From Plectosphaerella cucumerina (Eukaryota; Ascomycota; Sordariomycetes; Glomerellales; Plectosphaerellaceae), in assembly GCA_020746995.1 (NCBI GenBank), contig JAGPXD010000005.1, forward strand, positions 1,240,001 to 1,304,000: DNA of 64,000 nucleotides. The letters are read 5' to 3'. Position 1 is the stretch's first letter, and the number at the start of each line of letters is the position of its first letter. Made by a program: the position numbers and the translations under genes. Positions 23,678 to 35,553 of the stretch are shown here, in pieces. The notes beneath the pieces are model-generated. The model did not search any database and had not been told where the DNA came from. It saw only the letters and a program-made list of their open reading frames with translations.

Positions 23678-26600
23678 TCAGTCGCCTGCCGAACGTTCAA
23701 CTCGTTTCCGTTTGCTCGGTCTCCTCGCTGTGTCGCCGTTCATCATGTGTCCCTTTTCAATCTGGTGTTGCCTCAGATTGTCCGGACGGTTGCGGTACTC
23801 GCTCTTGCAGCCTGGGAACGTGCACTTGAAGATCTTGTCTGGTTCCGCCGAGTGCTGATTCTTCATGTGCTTGGCCATGGTCCCTCGGAACCATTTCGGG
23901 TGGCCTTTTGGTCGGAAGCCACAGAGACTGCAAGATTCCTTGGCTGCAACCTTGACGGACGAAGAGGCGGGTGGCTCTGCTGTACTTTCGCTAGCGGCAG
24001 CGTCCGGCACTCCCCTGTCAACAGACGCAGGCTTCGTTGAAACATCTGGTACGACGCTGGCTCCCAAGGATGCCTCGCTCGTGTCGGGGCTGTCGTAGAG
24101 GATATCGCCAAAGTCCAGTGTGTCCAGGGGGATGCCCTCCATTTGGGGAAGCTTTGGCACGAGCTCTTCCATCAGGACATCTGAAAGCCCCGTGTTGCTA
24201 GCATCGCAGCTGCCTGCGAGCCCGGAAAACATGTCGCTGACCAAGGATATGCCCGCGTTGTAGTAAACCAGCCTTGAAGACAACCCCGGCATTATTGTTG
24301 CGTACAGCTGATCGCAGAAACGCTGGATTTCGGGAATGTAAATGGCTCGGTATACATCGGGCGTGAAGCAAGTCTGAAGAAAAGTGAGCGAGAAGTTTCG
24401 TAAAGTCTTGGGAATAATCTCTTACCCTGCCTAGTCTGATGAGCTCAAGCTCGGCTTTTCGAATGGTAGGAACGTCTCCTTGTCTGACTCGGTTCAAAAA
24501 GTTGCCGAGTCGCGATGTAAACTTGGCCGAGTGTTGGTATTGGCTTGATAGGTTGAACGTAAAATCGCAGAGAGCCGTGGTCAGGTTACTTCCAAGATCA
24601 TGATTCCCCTGAACATTGGCCCAGTGTTGAGACCAGACGTGAGGCGTCATCGTGTTGCCGGGATTATGATTCTGGGACAATACAACGGAGATCTCAATTT
24701 CTGCAGACTTTGTCAGTGATGGATGCCCTGGGAGTGTAGAATAAATCACTCACCATCGAGGAAACGTCGAGATATGCTCGTCAACTTGCTAAAGGCTGCC
24801 GGAAGATTGTAGGGATTCGCAAGGCTCGGATCGTATGTCTGAGGCAGGAAGTCGACTGTGAGGTTTCCGTAGAGCTGTGCATCGGGTGACTGAAGTTTTA
24901 GCGATGGCCAAAGTGTGCTGATGATCTCTAGATAGGCGTTTCGTTCGTCTGGAGGGATGTTCTCGCTGTACAGATTTGACCGGTCAAACATGCCACCGAC
25001 CTGTTCATGTCCTAACGTCGTCGAGAAGGCATCGGCCAGGTACATGAAGCAAACCGTCTCCAATGATGATAGAGACAACTGGCCGCCGAGGGCCTGGCCA
25101 AGAGCCGAGAGACCTGTGGAAGCTATTCCTCGAGAACCCAAGAACTGCAGCTGGCCCGCAAGGGGGTTGGGTGCGAGTTGTTCCATTTTCGTCATTAAAT
25201 CGGCGACACCAGAGTCGAGTGACTTCCACGCGGTTGTGATAAGTGACTCGACGGCTTCCGTTGGCTCTTCGGTCCCGTTGTTGTCCGATTGTTCCAGTAC
25301 TGGAATGTCCAGCAGGGCCGTAGCCTCCTGCGGCAGCATGGACAGCGTCTGAGTCGAAAGGCTGAGGGGATCATACATCTGATCGATCCCTAGATTCTCA
25401 GGGTTCACGAACGGAGAAAGACCGGATGCTGATGTGTTACTGGGAATATCGGCGGGAAGCTCGGAGATGCACTCGTTCTCTTCGGGGACGGGGTCGAAGC
25501 AGCTGCGCCTGCTGGCGTTGGATCCGCCTCGCGAGAGACAGCCAACAGGGCTGACCATGCCAGAGGACAGCGATGTCACGTCGGTATCCCAGGCAGAGCC
25601 CATGGTCCACGCCGCGCTGTAGACAGAGGCAGGCGAGATGCCATTGCTTGCCGTGGTCGCGGCGCTTCCGTTCGACCTCAGGGACAAGCTGTGCGACAGC
25701 TGGATGTTTTGTAGCGCATTGGGGTAGAACTGTTGATCCTGCGACTGACCGAGGCTCGACGTGGTGAGCTGTAGAGGTGTGCGGTCCTGGTACCACAATG
25801 GGCTCGGGGGTCTGGCCGGTTCGCAGGCCTCGGATGTCATGAGACCAGCCTCCCACATGTTGAGCTGGTCAGTGATCGGCGGTAGCGGCGATGTTGATCC
25901 CGGGGCTCGATGAAGATCATCGTCGGACTGTGTTTGTGTCTGTGTTGTGTGGGCATGGACGTCCGCTGCTGCCTGTGTGTTGGGGCCACTGGACAGCCGG
26001 TGGTGCTGCGAGGGCGACAGCTCGATGGAGTCGATCTCGACAATCTCAGTCGAGGAGGATAGCTCAACCTGCTGCGGGTGGATATCAAGCGAGTCGAGGC
26101 TGGGAGGATCGTACAGAGAGACGTCGTCGGCAAAGGATGGCGCGCCTTCTTTGCGAGACTTGTGGCCGAGGGAGGAGAAGAAGTTCTTGGCAGAACTCAT
26201 GATCCTCCGCCGCCTTCCTTGGCTGCTTGGGCATCTGTTGCAGTTGACGTCGGTGAACATTTCCGGCCGTTCACATTTGTAGCACCAATACTCTCCGCTG
26301 GTGAGAAGCCTGCAGTCGTAGAGGTGCTTGAGCATCGACTCGTGGCTCTCGCACCGGCGGCGGCAACGGAGGAGTGGGCACTCGAGCTTCTCACTGGGCG
26401 ACATCTTGTCGCAGTCGTTCCGAAGGACGGCGGCCCACACGATAAACCGTTGGCGGTCACATTCATCGGGTGAAGTGAGGCGAGAGCTGCAACAGATTGT
26501 CAGAGTCGACACGAGGCGGCAAGCGAGCAAGCAAGCACCGAAGCAAAGAACCGAAGCTGGAAACATATGAAAGCCTCCCATCACACCCCGCATTACTTAC

Positions 26601-26800
26601 ACACATGAGGACGAGGCCCTCGACTCGGAGGAGCAGCTCGAGATGCCGCTGGTCGTGGTCTCGTAGGAATCCCGGCGCGATCGCATCAGACTCAGTCGTG
26701 GCGAGGCCGTGAGGGCGCGCAGGCCCGAAGGACTGCCCCGGCGGGAGTGGGCATCGTCACCAAGGGCGGATACGGCGGACAGTCGTTTCGGCTCCATCAT
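23678..26800 (-). CDS. C2H2 zinc-finger regulator with an N-terminal Cys/His-rich module
   Basis: Four exons (26800-26601, 26486-24754, 24700-24426, 24373-23678) encode 967 residues; every junction has GT-AG ends and keeps frame. Residues 1-66 are Ser/Arg-rich. Residues about 76-150 form a Cys/His-rich segment (ECPLLRCRRRCESH, CYKCERPEM, CNRCPSSQGRRRR) that looks metal-binding. The long middle is Ser/Pro/Gln-rich and disordered, then about 560-870 is a mostly helical region. Two C2H2 fingers end the protein: C884/C887-H905/H910 and C920/C925-H939/H945, followed by a basic tail, RRPSKRKRVER. This is a probable sequence-specific transcription factor; no characterised orthologue is recognised. 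The start ATG pair at 26800/26797 opens MMEPKRLSAV. Confidence 0.88.
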
Positions 26801-29800
26801 TGCCAGGTGGCGGGGTGACGGGAAAACAAAGGCAATTGGCGCGACAGTCGTCAAGCGAGCGATTTGCCGCGCATGGCGAGTTTTGTTCTCGTGGATGGCT
26901 TGTAGAACTGGGAAGCAGGAGACAAAGTTGCGTCACTTGAGGCTCTTGCCGCGGCGGTCCTACGACCAGCATTTAGGACTCGCAGTGCTGCGTGCGTAGG
27001 ACTCTGCTGCGGTCTGGCTCAGCAGATCGGAAGTGACTGGCTGACTGGCTGCCTCTCTCCCTTGGCCGGCGAACGCGGGGTGGGGTGGCTGATGGGGTCG
27101 GGAACGAGGCTCGGCCACACCCGCAACTGCGCCCTGCTAGTCTGGTATCTGGATGGTGTGGGAGGTTCCTAGGTTTGACGCCGCCTGGGATTCATCTGTA
27201 TTAACCAACGGTCAGCAGAAACGTCTATCGGTTTTCTCAGATATTTCCCTCCAGAAGCTTGGCCTCTGACGTATTCGGTGGCCGTTGTTGGGGCTGTTGA
27301 TGTTCAGCGAAGATGGCTTCCTAACGGGAAGGATGGCCCGAGCTCGACAGGATGACCGTTGAATCCAACCAACCGACGGCTAGCAAGGGTGTTGTGGGCG
27401 CAGGCAACGAGGCATACCGGCAGTGCGCCTGACCTGGACATACCGGGGCTTCCAGGACATGCCATGATTGGACCGTGTCTTCGCGGCGAAGGTCATCATC
27501 AAGCTGCCGTACACGGCTCAGGCCCCTCTGTCGAATGATCTGAGTTTGTAGTTGAATACGGCTGAGTTTCCGGCTTGGCCCGAGATCCAGGCCGGATGGT
27601 CGTATGGTTGCGTCCCGGAGGACTCTTCGCAGTATCAGAGTGGTGGAGAGGCGGTCGGTGCCTGCCCTACCTATGCAGATCCGGGGCAGTATTCGTCAAT
27701 GATAGGTTGCGGAGGGTCAATCAACACGGGAAACCTTTGCTTGCCGGCGGGAGGCGATGCTTGGTTTCCGAGGCCATCGTAGGGCTGAAAATTCCTGGCT
27801 GTCCGATCAAACTTTGGAAACGTCTGGAGTAAACACTCAAGTGCTGGGTATTATGTGTCAATTAGAATCTGCAGAATCAGCGGAACTGATTAAAGGCTTC
27901 GAAATCAGGAATCGTCTCCAGGCCGGGTGAACTGTGGTGGTGAATTGTCAATTTTCAAATGTGGGAAGGTAGAAGTTTGGAAGAAGGTGCTCCCATCGCT
28001 CCTGCCAGAAAAAAATCTCCTCGTGAGCCACATCTAGCTCCCAACTTCGTGGCTTCCATCTTTTCCTGCATTCTCTCTGGACAACCACCTCAAGGCGTCG
28101 TTTTGCTACAATTGATCTGTATCATCAGCCTTCTCCCACACGCCTCCACGATCACACGCCAGTCATCTGCGCTCGCTTATGTGGAGGCGCAACGCCATGG
28201 CCCACCACGACGGAGTATCAGTCATGCTCTCGTGCTCCAACCAACAGCTCACCGCTCATGGAACTCACTGGCAGCGGCGCCAACGACGCCAACGGTGCGC
28301 TGGACTGTCCTCCCCAATGTCGAACCGCGGTTGGCGCCGCAAATAAACACATTCTGACCTCGCTTTCCTCCCATCACATAGGACGAAACGTCTCCGACAA
28401 ACTCTATAAGGCTTCAGAGACCAGGCGATCCGCGCAAGCCGCGTACCGGCCGAACACCATGGCGCCAGCATTTTCACCTGATCGACAGCGCCAGCAAGTG
28501 ACACCCCGACGAACTCAACATCAAACAAACGTCCGGCCTGCTCTGGGGGGGCGGGGCGTTTGGCGATCTCGACATCGACCAGCCGCCTGCAAGGAGCTGG
28601 GGGCATCAGCAGCGGGGCCGCAGCATTGATCGTCGTGCCGCCAGACCACCCGCGAGAGAAGAACAGACCAGACCGAACGACTGGCCCTCCTCCGCCCGTG
28701 GTTGCGTGGGCCGTGGACAGCCACAATGTCGTGTCCTTTGTTGCGGATGCTGCTGCACGGTTGATGACCTCCTGATGATCCACCGTTTCACCCACGCGGG
28801 GTCAAGCCAGTCGCCCGCTTGTCCCAGACGAGCGAACCGGTCCAAGCCAAGACAACAAAATCGTCACAGGTTTAGGGGTCCCCTACCTGCCTACCGCCCC
28901 CTACAGGAGTAGCATCGTCCAATTGCGACGCCGTCATTTCACGGTGGCAGACCGGTCGTATCCCCTCCCCCTTCCCAGGAGGTTCTAGGCCTTGGATCAA
29001 TAGCCTCCCTCCCGCCTGACAGGTTCCCATTACCCCGGGAACGAGCCACCGACCACCGACCACCGTCGGGTCGGCTGTTTTGCCCGTTCAGAACAGGCGA
29101 TGCGGGCCAGCAAAAACTCTGTCGTCCGCGATGGATCGACCCAGTCCATCTCGTGCCGCCGGGACCGGGGGGTTGACGAGGCCCGCGATCGTCGGCCGGG
29201 CCCCTCTTGAACGACGACGTCGACACGACGACCAACGGACGTCATCTGGCGTTAGAGCAAAAGTGTCGCGGCATGCACGGCATCGCCGTAGATATGGATG
29301 GCCAGTTCGACTGGCTGGCTGGTCGCGTGCGGTGATGGTGGGAGCAGATGGGGGAGAGGTTGGTGTTACCGACACACCGACCTCCCAACTCCCTCTCCCT
29401 CCCGCCAACCTGGCAATGGACGAAGAAGCTGAACTGATGGCGTCTTTTCGCGCTTGATCCCGACAGGCCAATCCCTTGTTTCGGAACCGCCTAGACCCCC
29501 TGCACCTGTCGTCCAATGTCCCTATCACCAACAAAGTCACACGCCGCCGCCAACACCAAGCGCGGCGCAGGACGCAAGGAGCAACCCAGAGAAGCAGCCA
29601 CCCGCCAGGATTCCTCCTCGCTTCTCCCCCCCTCTCCTTGTGACAAGTTTGGGGGTGGGGTGGGAAGGTGGGCATCATCGAGCTCATCATCACATTCTTG
29701 GCATCACCCAAGAGATCATCGGCAACTCCCTGGGACTTGCAGAACCAGGAGCGGCCGGCTTCATCAATCTCTCACGCGCGCCCGCACGTCCCGTCCGTAT

Positions 29801-30776
29801 GCCGCCGATGCGAGCATGCAGATAACCAAACCTGCGCATGCACTGGACTCCTGCACTCCTTTTTGCTCAAGGGGGTGCGCCGCGCCAGGCGGCGGGACGT
29901 GGACTAAAACACCCGCCCCAAAAAATCGCCGGGCCCCGGACACCGGCTCGACAGGGCCTTGGAGGGGGGGCCTCTGCGGCCGCGACACCGACAGTCCGAC
30001 ACCATTGGCTTGCGCCGCACCGCCGCTATCGACGGCTCTTATCAGAATCTGCAAGATGGCCGGTGCGGATTCGCTACGCCGTCCCCTCCCGGCCACTCGT
30101 TGGGTTGCTGGGCTGTTGGTGCGTCGACCCCATGCCACCCCCTCGTGTGAGCACGACGACGAAAAAAGTCGATCCCATGGGTCTCGATGTTTCGTCTGTT
30201 GGTTTGAAGGAGTCGCCCGTGGTGAACCATCCCACACCCCATCACCCATCACACATAAGAGCGGGCGTCTCTTCTCCAAGCCCCCCATCCCCGGGGGTTC
30301 GTTTTTTTCTTTCGTCTGGTCTTCCCTGCTTCTGGCCCCCCCTCCTCCTTTCTGATCTGGAGTCTCTCGTCACCTCGGATAGATGATAATACTCACCACT
30401 TCACTTCCATACACGACGCCTTCCTGGTCCTTTCTAATCCCATTGGTTCCTCCCTATTCTTTTTTTCTGGAGTCTACTTGCTAGAAGCCCTCACCTCCAC
30501 CACCAGCGATCCCTTGGCTCCCCGGCTAACACCGACCTACCGAGTCATACACGCTCCTCCCGGCTTATATCTGCACTGTTAATTCTCCTCGCCCACTTCT
30601 ATATTCACGGGCGTTTCCCCAGACGACGACGTCAGTTTGATCTGCTCTTCTACGAGCTTTTCACAACATCACAGGCGTTTTTCAGATTTACCGGCCTTCG
30701 ACGTCGATGCTCCATTAGATACCCAAACCACGGTCACAGTAGACCGTCCAAGCCTTACCCGGTCGGCCCTCATAGG
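26801..30776. other. 4 kb intergenic region between divergent genes
   Basis: The left part is the C2H2 gene promoter; the right end (about 30290-30776) is strongly pyrimidine-rich, like a long 5' leader of the plus-strand membrane gene. Frames up to 279 residues exist (e.g. 29516-30355) but overlap one another on both strands, are Pro/Arg/Ser-rich, and lack motifs or splice-linked partners. A Cys-containing frame at 27552-27782 has no ATG. No supported gene was found. Confidence 0.5.
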
Positions 30777-32049
30777 ATGGATGGCCCTCACCACTCGGGC
30801 ATCCGGGAGCTTGATCTGAGCAACTGGCACGCCAACGCCGTTGCTGACAAGCTGAACCATGCCGTTCCCGCTATTCGGTCCAGCGCAGGTAAGAAGAATC
30901 AAGCTTTTCTTTCTGTCATATCTGTACCATCTGGGGATCTATCCCTGGTATCAGACTCCATGAATTGCACCCCTGGTGCGACATCATCGTGGACCAACCC
31001 CAACCCACCTCACCCCGGGCTCTCATCATGATGTGGCCCCTTGTAGTCTTACAATACATGTATTCTAACACTGTTTAGCCTTCCTCTCCTTCTTGCGTGC
31101 CAACCTAGTTCTGGATTCCACAGCCGTGTCCCACGCCAACACGCCGCTGCTCCAGCCCACCTTCCATCGCACCCAGCCGGCCCAGCCTGCCCTGTCGGAC
31201 ACCGAGTCCCTTCCGGACTTTGACGACATCCCGGACCTGTCTCTGGAGATCCTCGCCGCCCCCGAGGAGAAGAAGCAGGCCTTGGATCTCGTGGCGGACT
31301 CCATCGCCGAGCAGCGCCAAGATGTGGCTTGGTCTCTCGTGTTCCACCCCGTGAGCATTGTCGGGCTCGTGGCGTCCCTTGCCGTCGTCCAGCACCAGAC
31401 ACGCCCACTTCGGGAGGTTCTCGGCATGGCCCTACCCATCCTCATCGTCGCGACATTCTTGGCTACCTACCTCGTCATCGTGCGCCACCTCACGGCGCCC
31501 TACACCCGCCTCGCCGCATCCATGTCCTTCGCATTCCTTAGTCCCGACACGGATCCCATCCGGCCCGGCAGCCGCAGCACATCCGCCTCGATGATCCCAG
31601 ACCACAGGAGTGACCTCGTACTAGCGGCCCGCTCTGATGTAGGCGAGATCGTCTCCGTCGTCGTCCTGCGCCTCGAGCCCAAGCAGCCTTACACAGGCAT
31701 CGCGGGGCTCTCTCCCGGCGGTCCCCCAGCCGGTCCCAAGAAGCGCAGCAAGGGCAGCAGCGGCAACGCCGGCCCCCTCAGAGGCGGCAAGGGCGTCATC
31801 CGTGCCTGGACCACGACACGGGCCTGGCGCCAGCGAAGTGCAGGCACGGATCTGCTGCGCGAGGCTGTCCGAGTGACGCGTGAGCGATGCGGCAAGGATG
31901 CCGAGGTTGGCTTCGCGAGGGAGCATGCCAACAGCCACATGATGCTGCCCGAGATGTTCAACTCTGCCTTCCGCAGGCGGGAGAGATGTGCCGCTCTGAC
32001 TCTGGACCGAGTCGTCGGCGAGTATGAAGTGGCTAGGAAGAGGAGGTGA
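30777..32049 (+). CDS. Two-helix membrane protein with GNAT-like C-terminal region
   Basis: Two exons (30777-30888, 31079-32049; 190-nt intron, GTAAGA...TTTAG) encode 360 residues starting MDGPHHSGIRELDLSNWHAN. Two hydrophobic segments stand close together near residues 130-170 (SIVGLVASLAVV and VLGMALPILIVATFLATYLVIV). The rest is soluble. The C-terminal half reads GEIVSVVVLRLEP, then VIRAWTTTRAWRQRSAGTDL, then a helix and EVGFAREHANSHMMLPEMFN. That order resembles GNAT acetyltransferase strand beta4, motif A (a degenerate R-x-x-G/A loop) and strand beta5, and the membrane hairpin recalls NAT8-type enzymes. This is inference from pattern only; catalysis is unproven because the acetyl-CoA loop is weak. 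The alternative is an uncharacterised fungal membrane protein. Confidence 0.75.
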
Positions 32050-32560
32050 TTTCTTCTTTAGAGATATTTCGGCCTTTTTGTTTCTTCTCCTGGTTCGGCT
32101 CGCGCTGCTTTTTGGTTTTCGCTTCTCAGATACCCCTCGCTATGCTCCTGTGTTGCCCCGACTGTTACGACGGCGGGCTTTGCTTATTGGTAGAACTTTT
32201 TTGGATAGAGCCTCGGGCGAAGCAGTCCGCATCTTCCCACCTTATTTATGTTAATCAAATTAGTTTGCTTCTCACTTGGACCACATGCATGATGATGGTG
32301 AAATGTTCTTCGTTTGTGAACCAAGGGCTAAGGAGTTTCGGCCACCTCAATCAACCCGTAAGGCAAACGGCAACAGACATAATCGCTGTGTAATCAACCG
32401 AACGCAACCAAGCTCTCCCGCATACACAGTCCGATATCCCTTACAGAAGGAAAGGCAAAAAGCCCACCCGCCCCCGTTGGCGGATGGACAGACGAGACGA
32501 GACGATACGCCGCAACACCGGACACCCATAATCATCAGGCTTTCGCGAGTAAACCCAGGT
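32050..32560. other. intergenic between convergent genes
   Basis: It holds the T-rich 3' end of the membrane gene (tttttgtttcttct near 32075) and the 3' region of the histone gene. No coding signal. Confidence 0.5.
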
Positions 32561-33235
32561 TTACTTCTGCTTGCCCGTGTTGGTATCGGGGTCAAAACCG
32601 TAGATGGGTGCACCAATTCTCTTCAATGAAAAGATGACCTGAATACTTTGTTAGCGAATGGCAACGAGGGAGGAAGAGGGATGACGAACATCGTGGACGG
32701 TTACGGTTTTCGCATTGCGGTATTCCGTGTACGCAACGCAGTCCTTGAGGATCTGGGAAAAGTCAGAATGTGCGGATGGCAGGACGAATGATACCACCAT
32801 ACCGACTCCAGGCGAAGCTTGATCGCCACTCTGACCTCATCGTAGATAGAAGCGCTGATGCGCTTCACACCGCCACGGCGAGCGAGACGACTGCAAAATG
32901 TTAGAATGAGAACCACGATAGACACCGCACAGGTCTACGGTGGATGAAGTCTCGATGCATACCGGATGGCGGGCTTAGCTACACAAGACAGTCAGTCAGG
33001 GTACACCGAATGGATTCATTCGCGGGTGTACTTACTGATGCCAGTAATGGTGTCCTTGAGAATTTTCCTATGGCTGGTCAGCAACTATGCTCCAAGGCGA
33101 TGAAATCAATCATTACCGGTGGCGCTTCGCGCCCATGCCCTTGCCTTTGCCCTTTCCACCGCCTGGCGGGTAGGCGGGGCGTCCGCGGCCCTGGTGGCCG
33201 CCAGGGCCGCCGCGCGAGGGGATCGTCGGCGGCAT
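32561..33235 (-). CDS. hH4v: Divergent histone H4 variant
   Basis: Six exons (33235-33117, 33067-33036, 32978-32963, 32890-32803, 32752-32690, 32638-32561) encode 131 residues. The H4 core is unmistakable: GAKRHR, KILKDTITGI, TKPAIRRLARRGGVKRISA, KTVTVHDVIFSLKR, YGF. It differs strongly from near-invariant canonical H4. The N-terminus is MPPTIPSRGGPGGHQGRGRP plus a Gly/Lys-rich stretch (GKGKGKGMGAK). The alpha2 helix reads SIYDEVRVAIKLRLES and the alpha3 region ILKDCVAYTEYRNAK. A ten-residue tail (DPDTNTGKQK) follows the usual YGF. Introns are short; one exon is only 16 nt, and one donor is GTTCGT. N. crassa is known to carry an H4 variant (hH4v); this is probably its orthologue. A role in specialised nucleosomes is unknown. 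Confidence 0.93.
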
Positions 33236-33763
33236 TATACTAGAAGCGGACAATGATCTGAGTGACGAAATTCCAGCGTCTTCGCAATCGTCGAATGTTG
33301 TTCGGGATTGAAATTTAGTTGAAAGTCGAGGGGGTCGACGGGGGGAATGTCGCGGCGCCTCGCTGTTGATGGTAGTGAAGTCGCGTCGTGAGCCCCGACA
33401 CTGTGCCGCCTGTTGTTTTGGGTGCTTGTGTCACTGTGCAATCAGCCCTCCCAACCGGCGCAAACACTGAGTGCTACACCCCACTCCATGCGCTCTCACT
33501 GTTGCCCATCACACCGCTGCCGTCGCAAACGCAAACCTTCTTCCCAGTACACTCACATAAAACGGTCAACACGGCTTCATTACTAGTATATTGTTGTTGC
33601 GAAGAGGACCCTGTGTCGAGAACGGTATGGTCCTGAAACGAGCGAGCTACGGGAATCCTTCTTGATAAACGCCTATCCTATGGCAAACGAGTACCCCAAA
33701 CAGCAAAACCAAGAGTCGAAACAGAGGAAGCCCCCCGCGCCTGGGTATGTGTACGGTATGCAT
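33236..33763. other. intergenic: H4-variant promoter and svf1 3' region
   Basis: 528 bp between two minus-strand genes. No gene was seen. Confidence 0.5.
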
Positions 33764-35121
33764 CTACTGCTCGACGTCGACGATGAAGGTCGCCTCGCTG
33801 AAAAGCTCGCCCTGCTGTGTGATCTCCTCGTCACCAATCTTGAGCTTGAGGGCCAGCCTCTCCTTCTGGGGCGAGTACTGCGCGAAAAGGGAAAAGAGTC
33901 AGCCGTTGTCATGCCACGAATTGTGCCGCCTGCGGGGGTGGGCGCGTGCACAAAATGGGCGCGTACCTGGTAGATGTAAGGCTTGGTGCCGGCGGCGCCA
34001 GCCACGATCTGCTTGACGAAGCCAGGGACCTCGGCGAGGACGTCGACACGGTCGAGACGCGGGCCGAGGGGACCCTCAATGACGGCCTCGACGGCCTTGC
34101 CGTCCTTCGTGGAGCCGGACCAGGTGAACTTGATCTCCTCGGGCTCGGGCCACTGGTTGTCAGCGTCGGGCTTCGTCTTGGTGTGCGTAGCCGAGTTGTT
34201 GACGCCGGCGACGACGATCTCGCCGTCCTTGGCGATGCCGCCGACGCTGACCGTCGTGGTGCCGTACGAGGGGGGCGTGGTGAACTGCATCATGATGGCC
34301 GAGTACTCGGGGCCCTGGAAATTAGCGAAGCTCCACTTGCCGGCGGCGTGGTGCGGCTTCATGGCCTGCATGGCGAAGCTGTAGAAGGCCTGGCCCTTGA
34401 AGTCGATGGCGCCCTCGGGCGTCGTGATGGTGCCCTCGGCGACGCAGCGAGGCCAGAAGGCGTGGCGGATGTAGCCCCAGGGGTTGGCGGGGTCCGTGCC
34501 GTACACCGTCTTTCCGGTCTTGCCGGCGACGAAGCCGGGCGCGGTGCGCGTGATCTTGATGTTGACCACGGAGCGCTTGTCCGTCATGCTCTTGATTGTG
34601 TACGAGGTGCCGTCCTCAGACAGCTCGAGGGCACAGTCGTCGGCGTAGAAGTTGGTCTTGTCGTCGTTGAAGTCGACGTTGTTGAGCTGCGTCGAGCACC
34701 ACAGGTGGGGCTTGGAGCCGTCAACGTAGAAGATCTTGGAGTTGAACTGGGACGTGGTCCGGATGCCGCTGTCGTAGGGTGGTCAGCATGCGAAGTCTAC
34801 GAACACCTCGTGTCTCAGTACGTACCCAACGTTGCTATGGATGACCTGGCACAGGGCGTAGTGTCCGCTTTCCGACATGATGTAGAAGCTCTGGGTCTCA
34901 ACGCTGGTGTGGCCCAGGGCCTGCCACTGCAGGTCCGCGTGGGTGAGTTCGGTGAAGGGCGTCTCCTTGGCCTCCTCGGCTACCGACTTGATGGCCGAGG
35001 GGCCATAGATAGGCTCCTGGGTGCCCGCAACATTGGCGAGCCTGTAGGGGGTGAAGTTAGCCTAGGCAGCCCCTCGAGGGGAGCGTGACGTGATGTACTG
35101 TTGCTTGGCCCAGTTGAACAT
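33764..35121 (-). CDS. svf1: Survival factor 1 (Svf1) family protein
   Basis: Four exons (35121-35099, 35041-34826, 34768-33967, 33877-33764) encode 384 residues. The start [20 protein letters not shown] is the family signature and needs the first intron (donor GTACAT, acceptor CCCTACAG). It continues with ELTHADLQWQALGHTSVETQ, SFYIMSESGHYALCQVIHSN, SIVHOT-like beta-strand repeats and KPHLWCSTQLNNVDF. The last exon ends SEATFIVDVEQ. Svf1 proteins have two lipocalin-like beta-barrel domains and protect yeast against oxidative stress and diauxic shift; a role in ceramide transport between membranes has been described for the yeast protein. The gene diverges from uL11m with 432 bp between the starts. 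Confidence 0.93.
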
Positions 35122-35553
35122 GATGGCGAATGTCTGGGTGAGAGGGACGTAGGGACAAGGTGTGTTCGTTTGGTGAGGGAAAGCTTCGGTAATGGTCTCT
35201 CGGAGACCTTGAAGCGTGTAATTGGCTGGGAACGTGCAGAAGATGTAGGATGGAGATTTCTGAAGCACGATGTTGACCGCTCTCGCCTTGTGATGGAGGG
35301 GTCCAGGAACTATCGATATGGGGGGGGCGACAACTGCGACCAGTGTGAGCGCACCACGCCGTCACTGTGGGTCCTTCCTCCGGCATTCCCGGGACGACAG
35401 CCACGTTACGCCTCAGGGACCGATATGCACGGACTCGGTATGTGGCTGGTGCATCGTCGTTCCACGGTCGCCAAAAATTGAAGATGCCTTCGCATCCAGG
35501 ACAGCCTCCCGACGCCAGCTCGCCGAAACCCGCAATCCACACCACCCGCCACA
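35122..35553. promoter_or_regulatory. Shared divergent promoter region, svf1 / mitochondrial uL11
   Basis: 432 bp between head-to-head start codons, so it must contain both promoters. No TATA box or named factor site stands out. Confidence 0.5.

Noticed and set aside
27552..27782. 76-residue Cys-containing frame resembling a small secreted protein
   Set aside because: There is no ATG at the start, no signal peptide and no upstream exon with matching phase. Kept only as part of the intergenic finding.
29516..30355. 279-residue plus-strand frame in the 4 kb gap (with overlapping minus frames 29088-29711 and 29764-30288)
   Set aside because: Both strands are open because of high GC. The product is Pro/Ser/Arg-rich with no motif, and no codon bias distinguishes a strand.
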